NCBI GenBank assembly: GCA_964599375.1
Contig: CAZREW010000007.1
Span: 62,001 to 126,000 of the forward strand
Length of the DNA stretch: 64,000 nt
Direction of reading: 5' to 3'
DNA from: JAUWCL01 sp964599375
GTDB lineage: Bacteria; Krumholzibacteriota; Krumholzibacteriia; Krumholzibacteriales; Krumholzibacteriaceae
Shown: one piece after another, positions 58,304 to 64,000 of the stretch
How positions within the stretch are numbered: position 1 is the first letter of the stretch
Layout of the letters: each line of letters begins with the position of its first letter
Notes under the pieces: model-generated
Seen by the model: only the letters and a program-made list of their open reading frames with translations
Database searches by the model: none
What the model was told of the DNA's origin: nothing
Made by a program: the position numbers and the translations under genes

Positions 58304-59674
58304 TCAAGAGATTTCTCCGCCGGGCATCGTCCGCCTCTCCAGCTCGTCGAGCGATATACCGAGCTCCCCGGCCGCCCTTTCGCGGTCCCCCCCGAAGTAC
58401 TCGAGGGTCTTCGCGACGTGCTCCCTGATCACTTCCTCGAGCTTTCTCGGCATGAACGGCAGTCCTTCGACGGTTACAGCCGGAGATATCCTCTCCCTGA
58501 TCGTCGCGGAAAGAGAGTCGACCGTTATTCTGTCCGACTCCTCGTTCGCGACGGCGAGCGCGACGATCGTGCGCAGCTCCTGGACGTTAGTGGGAAACGC
58601 GTAGTTCTGCAGCAGATCGAGGAACTCGTCGGAGAACCCCGTGATCTTCTTGCCCGTTCTCTCCACCTCCTCGCGGAGGAATAGATCGGCGAGCAGCGGT
58701 ATGTCGCCCTGCCTTTCGCGCAGCGGCGGTATCTGGATCGAGTTGACCATCAGGTGGTACAGGAGGTCCCTCGAGAATGTGTCCATGTACTCTGGCAGGG
58801 TAAGGTCGTGCGTCGAAGAGACGATCAGCCTGACGTCTATCTTCCTTATCTTCGTCGAGTTCTCCCTGTAGTACTCGTCGTTCTGGATGACCCTCTTGAG
58901 CCTGACCTGCATGGGAAGTGAAAGCGCGTCGATATTGTTGAGGAACAGCGTCCCTCCGTCGGCCTGCTCAAGGACGCCGGCGGACTCCTCACGGGAGCCG
59001 CTCCAGTCCCTGTCCTGCCCGAAGAAGAATCCAGGGAAGCTTTCAGAATCGCGGGAATCGGCCTCCACCGCGATAAATGGGCCGTCGCTGCGCGAGCTGG
59101 AATTGTGGATCGCTCTCGCCAGCGCCTCCTTTCCCGTCCCGCTCTCCCCCCATATGAATATGCCGAGGTCGCTCGTGGCGAGCTTCTCGACCTGGTGGAA
59201 GAGCCTTATCATGCCGGGGTCCTGCGTCGGGAACTGCTCGAAGACAGCTTCGTGGGCGAGATCCTGCCTGCTTAGCTGCTCGGGGAGGTCCTCTATCTCC
59301 CTGTGGAGTTCGCCGTGCGCCATCGCGTTGTCGAGCACCTCGAGCAGCTTGTCCTCGTCGACCGGCTTGGTTAGATAATCGAACGCGCCGAGCTTCATCG
59401 ACTTGACCGCGAGAGTCACGTCGCTAACGCCGGTCAGCACTACGACCGGAGTGCCGTCCCCTTTTCCCCTCATCTTCTGTAGGATGTCCATTCCGCTCAC
59501 GTTCGGCATGTCCATGTCGAGAAGCATCACGTCGAACGTCTCAGACCCGAGGCGGTTTTCAACCTCCCTCGAATCATTGATGATGGTCGGCTCGAATATC
59601 CCGGACTGCACGAGGAAGACCAGCAGGTAATTGGTGACAGCGGTGTCGTCATCTACTATCAGGATCTTTTTCAT
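58304..59674 (-). CDS. NtrC-like response regulator lacking the GAFTGA motif
   Basis: A 456-residue protein. Receiver about 1-120 (Asp53 in MLLDMDMPNVSG), AAA+ domain about 150-375 with Walker A GESGTGKEALARAIHNSSS and an SSTHDLTLPEYMD-type region, and a short C-terminal Fis-like helix-turn-helix (LEYFGGDRERAAGELGISLDEL). The L1 loop that contacts sigma54, normally ELFGHEKGAFTGA, reads SFPGFFFGQDRDWSGS, so it cannot be a standard activator. It overlaps the kinase stop (ATGA), implying it is the cognate output. A sigma54-independent or repressor-like role, as for TyrR, is plausible. Confidence 0.88.
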   Translation of the reverse strand: MKKILIVDDDTAVTNYLLVFLVQSGIFEPTIINDSREVENRLGSETFDVMLLDMDMPNVSGMDILQKMRGKGDGTPVVVLTGVSDVTLAVKSMKLGAFDYLTKPVDEDKLLEVLDNAMAHGELHREIEDLPEQLSRQDLAHEAVFEQFPTQDPGMIRLFHQVEKLATSDLGIFIWGESGTGKEALARAIHNSSSRSDGPFIAVEADSRDSESFPGFFFGQDRDWSGSREESAGVLEQADGGTLFLNNIDALSLPMQVRLKRVIQNDEYYRENSTKIRKIDVRLIVSSTHDLTLPEYMDTFSRDLLYHLMVNSIQIPPLRERQGDIPLLADLFLREEVERTGKKITGFSDEFLDLLQNYAFPTNVQELRTIVALAVANEESDRITVDSLSATIRERISPAVTVEGLPFMPRKLEEVIREHVAKTLEYFGGDRERAAGELGISLDELERRTMPGGEIS

Positions 59675-61656
59675 TTCTGCTCCACGGTCGGCGGTCCGAA
59701 CTGAAGTGCGGGGATTATTATAATAAAAGTCGTGCCCACGCCGGGCTTGCTCTTGACCTGGATCTTGCCGTTATGCTCCTCGATTATGCGGTAGGCTATC
59801 GCCAGCCCGAGCCCCGTGCCCCCCTTGGCCCTTTTGGTCGTAAAAAACGGATTGAATATCTGGTTGACGATGCTCTCGTTCATCCCCTTGCCGTTGTCCT
59901 CGACCAGGATTGTGATCCTCTCGTCCTCATAGTGGGTCGCGACCTTGATAAGTCCCCGGCGGTCGTCTGGTATAGCCTGGCTGGCATTGACTATCAGGTT
60001 GATCAGCACCTGCTCTATCTTCTGCGAATTCCCGGTGAAGGTAGGCACGCCCGGCGAGAGATCGAGCTCTATGTCGGCCGTCTTGTGGACCTCGTTATGG
60101 ACGAGCCTCGCGGCCGTCTCGATCAGGGTGTTGATGTCGACCTTGTCCAGGAGAAGCCCCTCGTCCTTGCGGGTGAACGTTCTGAGGCCCTCTACGATAG
60201 CTTTTATCCGTTCCGACCCGTGAGCCATATCGTCGACGAGCGTCATGATATGCTGACGGAAGAAATCGTAGTTCAGCCTGGCTATCTTCAGATCGGGGTA
60301 GTCCTTGACGTAGTCGTCTACGATAGGGAGCATGTCGTCGAGCGATTGCTGGATGATCTTGATGTTTCCGCGGATGAACTGGTTCGGGTTGTTTATCTCG
60401 TGGCCGATGCCGCTGACGAGCTGGCCGATCGAGGCGAGCTTGTCGGCCTGCTGGAGCTGCTGGTCATACGTCTTCTCGAGAGTGACGTCGCGGTAGAACT
60501 CGAGAATACCGTCTACCTCGTGGTCCTGGTTGAACACCGGCTGCGCCTGCACCTGGATGTACCTTTCACCGAGTTTCATCGTAAGCGAGACGGGTATCTT
60601 GTCACGGAGCACCCTGGCGAGCCGGCAGTCCTCGCATGGCTTGTCGCGGTGGAAATAGCTAGTGTAGCAGTAATTGCCCGGCTCTATGTCCTCCTGGTTG
60701 GTCATCACGACCTTCCGGTTCTTGTCTATGAGGACGACATCGTCCGGTATAGCCTTGAACATCGTCTCAAGCCTCGACTTCGACTCCTCCCATCCGCCCT
60801 TTACACGGTCGAGATACGAATCGACGATGCTCAGCTTGCTCTTCTGCTCCTCCAGCTCTCTCGTCTTGGACTCGATCTCGCCGCGAAGCTGGTCGAGCCG
60901 CTTGTTGAAGTCCTCTTCCTCCTCCTCCATGATGTGGAGCTTCTCCCGAAACTCCTTGCGCTCGAGGGCAAGCATCAGCATCCTGCCGATCTCGTCGAGC
61001 ATCTTCTGTTCCTCGGGAAGGAGCTCGTGATCGTCGTCGTGATAGCCGACGAGGATCTCGCCCTTTTCTTCCTTCGCCACTATCAGGGGCACCCTCAGCC
61101 TCTTCTTCGAAGCCGGCTTCTGCCCGTACTCTATCCCCTGGTAGTTCGAGTAGATCACGACCTCGTCGGGATAGAGCATCCCCTGCCCGAGTGTTTTCGG
61201 AAGCCTTGTGAAGAAATCGGGGATCGACGCGGAGACCTCGATCAGCTCGGCGACGCTGTAGAGGCAGGCGAGTTCCTTGATCCTCTCGTTCTTCTCCCAT
61301 TCGCCGACCTTGGCGAGGCCCTCGAGCCTGTTGCCGAAGAGGGGATAGACATCCCCTATCTCGGCGACGAAATGTCCGGCCTTAAGCGGGATCGACGATG
61401 ACTGGTCATCCTCGGTAGAGATCACCACGACACCGCGGGTGCCGGCCTTGGCCTGGACCATTGCCGACCTGATCGTATCAACGGATGAGGCGGTAAGCAG
61501 ATCGTCTATCGATCTCTCCACGACCGCTGCCGAATCCGGGAATCCGTCCGAGACGATCTCTTCGCTCGCGTGGATCACCCTCCCCTTCCCGTCGAGGACG
61601 AGGAGGTAATCGAAGCTTTCCTCCATGAAGTCGAAGAAGTTCTCGAGCTTCAGCAT
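59671..61656 (-). CDS. Soluble PAS/GAF-type sensor histidine kinase
   Basis: A 661-residue kinase without membrane segments. Order: PAS-like (about 10-90), GAF-like (about 120-235), a coiled coil (235-300), a second PAS (about 300-400) with a Cys-rich YCYTSYFHRDKPCEDCRL stretch, then HisKA (QLVSGIGHEINNPNQFIRGN) and HATPase (LINLIVNASQAIP, VEDNGKGMN, GGTGLGLAIAYRI). The Cys-rich PAS could hold a metal or redox cofactor. The gene lies 4 nt after the flavoprotein fusion gene and overlaps the NtrC-like gene. The operon position suggests it senses redox or the flux through that enzyme. Confidence 0.93.
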   Translation of the reverse strand: MLKLENFFDFMEESFDYLLVLDGKGRVIHASEEIVSDGFPDSAAVVERSIDDLLTASSVDTIRSAMVQAKAGTRGVVVISTEDDQSSSIPLKAGHFVAEIGDVYPLFGNRLEGLAKVGEWEKNERIKELACLYSVAELIEVSASIPDFFTRLPKTLGQGMLYPDEVVIYSNYQGIEYGQKPASKKRLRVPLIVAKEEKGEILVGYHDDDHELLPEEQKMLDEIGRMLMLALERKEFREKLHIMEEEEEDFNKRLDQLRGEIESKTRELEEQKSKLSIVDSYLDRVKGGWEESKSRLETMFKAIPDDVVLIDKNRKVVMTNQEDIEPGNYCYTSYFHRDKPCEDCRLARVLRDKIPVSLTMKLGERYIQVQAQPVFNQDHEVDGILEFYRDVTLEKTYDQQLQQADKLASIGQLVSGIGHEINNPNQFIRGNIKIIQQSLDDMLPIVDDYVKDYPDLKIARLNYDFFRQHIMTLVDDMAHGSERIKAIVEGLRTFTRKDEGLLLDKVDINTLIETAARLVHNEVHKTADIELDLSPGVPTFTGNSQKIEQVLINLIVNASQAIPDDRRGLIKVATHYEDERITILVEDNGKGMNESIVNQIFNPFFTTKRAKGGTGLGLAIAYRIIEEHNGKIQVKSKPGVGTTFIIIIPALQFGPPTVEQK

Positions 61657-61660
61657 CCGG

Positions 61661-64000
61661 TCACCTTACCCTGAACCGTCCCGTGCCCACCTCGCGTATC
61701 TCTTTCCTGTACCTGCCCGTGTGGGTAAGAGGCGGCATCAGAACGCTCTTTCCCGCCACCGGGCCCGCCGCCGTCAGCCTGGCCCCGGGAGCGCCGTCGC
61801 GCGCCTGCCCCGTGTTCCAATACCAGGGAAGGAGTTTTTTCGCGTTCTTTTCGACCGCCGCCCTGAGCTGCGCGGCTGCCTCACAAGTATCCTTCAGGCC
61901 GAACTCCGACGCCAGACCCTCGAGCACCTCCCTGCCAGAGACTCCCGCCGGGGGCTCGACGGCCCGGGCGTATTCGACCACATTTCCCTCGAAGCTGCAT
62001 CTCGTGCCAGCGGTCTCGAGGAAGGTCGATCCCGGAAGCACGACGTCGGCAAAACGGGTCGTTTCCGTTTCGGTCCAGTCGACGGCCGCGAGGAACTCTA
62101 TGTTCTGCAGCCAGGAGCCCGTCGTCCCCCACGCCATCGGATCCTCGCCGATCACGAGTGCGCCCCTTATCTCCCCCTTCTCGAGGAGTTCGAGCAATTC
62201 CCTTCTGGTCTTTACTCCCGCGGCTTTCGCCGGAGGCTCGACCCTTCCCGCCGCGAACGCTGGATCCGCGCCTGTCACTGCCAGGCCCGCCGTGTTGGAG
62301 AAGGTCCTCGGAAGCAGAAGCTCCGCCGACGCCCCGGCGGCCCTTAGCAGGACCACGAGGTTCGCGAGCGTCACGAGATCGCCGGCTGACTGGTCCTGCC
62401 TGCGGTCGGGGCTGTGTATGATAACGATATTCCCGGCGCCGGTTATCATCGCCGCCGCCTCTTTTATCCTCTCTTCGGACACGCCGCTTACCGCCGCCGA
62501 TGCTCCGGCAACCGCGTCAAGCGACGCCTTGAATTCCTTCCACCCGTCGATCGAAGCGGCCTTCTTCGCGTCCAGGCCGCCGCCGTCGATGAGCGCCTTA
62601 GTGATACCGTTCCAGAGTACCGCGGCCGTTCCCCTCATCGGATCCATAGTGACGCTCGCCAGGTGCTGATCGGTCATGTCCAGCGTCGAGTTAGAGACTA
62701 TGAACTTCGCCCCGTTCCTGACCGCCGCTATCACGTCTACCGCGAGTATGAGGTGATCCGATTCGAGCGATGTGTTGTTGCATATGATCAGGTCGGCATC
62801 GGCTATACAGGACCTGTCGTCTGTCGAAGCGGTGAATCCGAGGACCGCGTCGAGCGCCGAGGCCTCGTTGCCGGTGCCGAGCATCGAAAGCGAGGCGATG
62901 TTGTTCGTCCCTATCGCCTCGCGAGCTATCCGCGCCGCGAGAAACAACTCCTCGTTCGTTAGCTCCGGCGATACGAAGACGCCTACCTTCTCCGGGCCGT
63001 ACTTTCCCGCTATCGAGAGGAGGCCGGATACGGTCTCCTGCTGCGCCCGGCATATGTCGATGGTCTCGCGCCTGTTCCCGCTGCGCATCATGGCAGAGGT
63101 GATCCTCTTGTGCCTGATGAAGAGCTCCTGGCCGAACCTTCCGTACCTGCAGAGGTACTCCCCCGCCCCGTCGGGCGTAGTCGTGAAGTACCTGTCCTCG
63201 CCGAACTTCCTGACGTTCATCGCGCACGCGAGCGAGCAGAAGGCGCAGCTGGTCTCCACCACATCGGTGTAGAGGGCGGCCCTTCCGGGGAAGGGATACT
63301 TGATCGTCAGAGCCGCCGTCGGGCAGGCATCGACGCAGTTGCCACAGCTCACGCAGCTCGTCTCCACGAGCGGATCGTTCATCGCGGGGCGCATCTCGGT
63401 GCGGAATCCGCGCCCGACCAGCCCGAGCGCCGATATCGGAAGGACGCGCTCGCAGGTCCTTACACATCTCGCGCAGAGTATGCACTTGTTCGGGTCGTAT
63501 ATTATGTAGGGATGGCGCTCGTCTACCTTGTGCTTTCGGGCGTACCCCCTGTACTTCTCCATGTCGACGCCGTACTCCTCGGCCTGGAGCCTCAGATCGC
63601 AGTCGTAGAACTTCACGCATCCGCATGAGAGGCAGCGGTCGCATTCGTGCACATTGTCCTCGAACTCGAACCCGGTCGCTACCTCGGCGAACGAGCCTCG
63701 GCGTTCCTCGACGTCCAGGAAATGGACCTCGTGCCTCGGACTCTCCTTGATCTCGCCGAGCTCGGTCCTGCCCGGCTTCGCCCAGAACTCCTTGTGCACT
63801 ACAAACGGCCTGGCGGGGAGCTCTTCGCCCCGCAGGAAAGCGTCGATAGCCTTTCCGGCCCGCTGGCCGTCACTGATCGCGTCGATCACGACCGTCGGCC
63901 CGTCGTCGGCGGCGTCGCCGCCGGCGAAGACCCCCGGGATGTTCGTCTTCATCGTCGCCAGGTCGACCACATACGTCTTCCATCGAGTCAGTTCTATCTC
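61661..64000 (-). CDS. Flavin-nucleotide/iron-sulfur/NuoG-like fusion oxidoreductase (start beyond window)
   Basis: The frame is open to the window edge, so the N-terminus is missing. Visible are the end of a GltD/NfnB-type FAD domain (IPGVFAGGDAADDGP), Cys-rich ECDRCLSCGCVKFYDCDL, two ferredoxin motifs (CILCARCVRTCERV, CVSCGNCVDACPTA), then a NuoG/FdhA-like domain opening with SCAFCSLACAMNV and LCRYGRFGQ, and ending in VVLPGSTFLETAGTRCSFEG. The molybdopterin-type fold is present but no catalytic Cys/Sec of formate dehydrogenases is seen, so like NuoG it may serve electron transfer. It heads the operon with the kinase and regulator. Partner or substrate cannot be fixed. Confidence 0.85.
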   Translation of the reverse strand, partial: EIELTRWKTYVVDLATMKTNIPGVFAGGDAADDGPTVVIDAISDGQRAGKAIDAFLRGEELPARPFVVHKEFWAKPGRTELGEIKESPRHEVHFLDVEERRGSFAEVATGFEFEDNVHECDRCLSCGCVKFYDCDLRLQAEEYGVDMEKYRGYARKHKVDERHPYIIYDPNKCILCARCVRTCERVLPISALGLVGRGFRTEMRPAMNDPLVETSCVSCGNCVDACPTAALTIKYPFPGRAALYTDVVETSCAFCSLACAMNVRKFGEDRYFTTTPDGAGEYLCRYGRFGQELFIRHKRITSAMMRSGNRRETIDICRAQQETVSGLLSIAGKYGPEKVGVFVSPELTNEELFLAARIAREAIGTNNIASLSMLGTGNEASALDAVLGFTASTDDRSCIADADLIICNNTSLESDHLILAVDVIAAVRNGAKFIVSNSTLDMTDQHLASVTMDPMRGTAAVLWNGITKALIDGGGLDAKKAASIDGWKEFKASLDAVAGASAAVSGVSEERIKEAAAMITGAGNIVIIHSPDRRQDQSAGDLVTLANLVVLLRAAGASAELLLPRTFSNTAGLAVTGADPAFAAGRVEPPAKAAGVKTRRELLELLEKGEIRGALVIGEDPMAWGTTGSWLQNIEFLAAVDWTETETTRFADVVLPGSTFLETAGTRCSFEGNVVEYARAVEPPAGVSGREVLEGLASEFGLKDTCEAAAQLRAAVEKNAKKLLPWYWNTGQARDGAPGARLTAAGPVAGKSVLMPPLTHTGRYRKEIREVGTGRFRVR

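Overview
This 64 kb window is a bacterial chromosome segment of fairly high GC (about 60% by eye), with genes packed on both strands, many 1-4 nt overlaps and no phage, plasmid or CRISPR signature. It carries anaerobe-type traits (NfnAB, iron-sulfur oxidoreductases, HypE/HypF, rubrerythrin-like protein, class II/III redox genes), FabL, pyruvoyl arginine decarboxylase and many two-component and cyclic-dinucleotide proteins. This mix suits a Gram-negative-type anaerobe or facultative anaerobe of a deep, poorly cultured lineage (FCB-like or Desulfobacterota-like candidate phylum). That placement is inference; no rRNA gene is present to settle it.

Layout. 0-1.6 kb: tail of a hybrid kinase, an Hpt protein and a REC-GGDEF protein. 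1.7-2.5 kb: an IS1595-like transposase relic. 2.8-13.8 kb: tRNA-Val, base-excision repair (nfo, nth), trxB-fabL, a rubrerythrin-like protein, an M64 peptidase, an acyl-CoA dehydrogenase, comM and a three-gene polyamine operon (pdaD-speB-DHS-like). 14.0-18.9 kb: a lysine-repeat histone H1-like gene divergent from a DUF362 ferredoxin/NhaC pair, then a MATE pump. 19.0-19.9 kb: an ArsR gene, a tiny membrane protein with an in-frame UGA followed by a hairpin (candidate selenoprotein), and an FmdB-type zinc ribbon. 20-23.7 kb: tRNA-Glu, tRNA-Gln, gltX, a lipoprotein and ilvC. 23.9-30.3 kb: a CAU-anticodon tRNA followed by the conserved run tilS-hpt-ftsH-folP-cdaA. 30.6-38.0 kb: a five-gene signalling operon with a chemoreceptor-like membrane protein, a CheA-like protein without its phosphorylatable His, a BldC-type HTH, a STAS-GAF-degenerate HD-GYP and a REC-GAF-HD-GYP. 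38.3-53.8 kb: a nitrilase-family enzyme, a QueG-like protein, guaB, a PHP phosphatase, hypE, hypF, MgtC, an M3 oligopeptidase, small membrane proteins and an exported three-domain fusion ending in a methyltransferase. 53.8-64 kb: an OmpR/HK pair, nfnB-nfnA, and an operon with a NuoG/FdhA-like flavoprotein fusion, a PAS/GAF kinase and an NtrC-like regulator lacking GAFTGA.

How the genes fit together. Second-messenger control is prominent: diguanylate cyclase (0.6 kb), diadenylate cyclase (29.5 kb) and two HD-GYP proteins (30.6-34.0 kb). Redox biology is the other theme: thioredoxin reductase, the candidate Sec protein, NfnAB transhydrogenase and a kinase/regulator pair translationally tied to a multi-cluster iron-sulfur flavoprotein. 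The strongest candidates for undescribed biology are the UGA-containing mini-gene at 19.56 kb and the pseudo-chemotaxis/HD-GYP operon at 30.6-38.0 kb.
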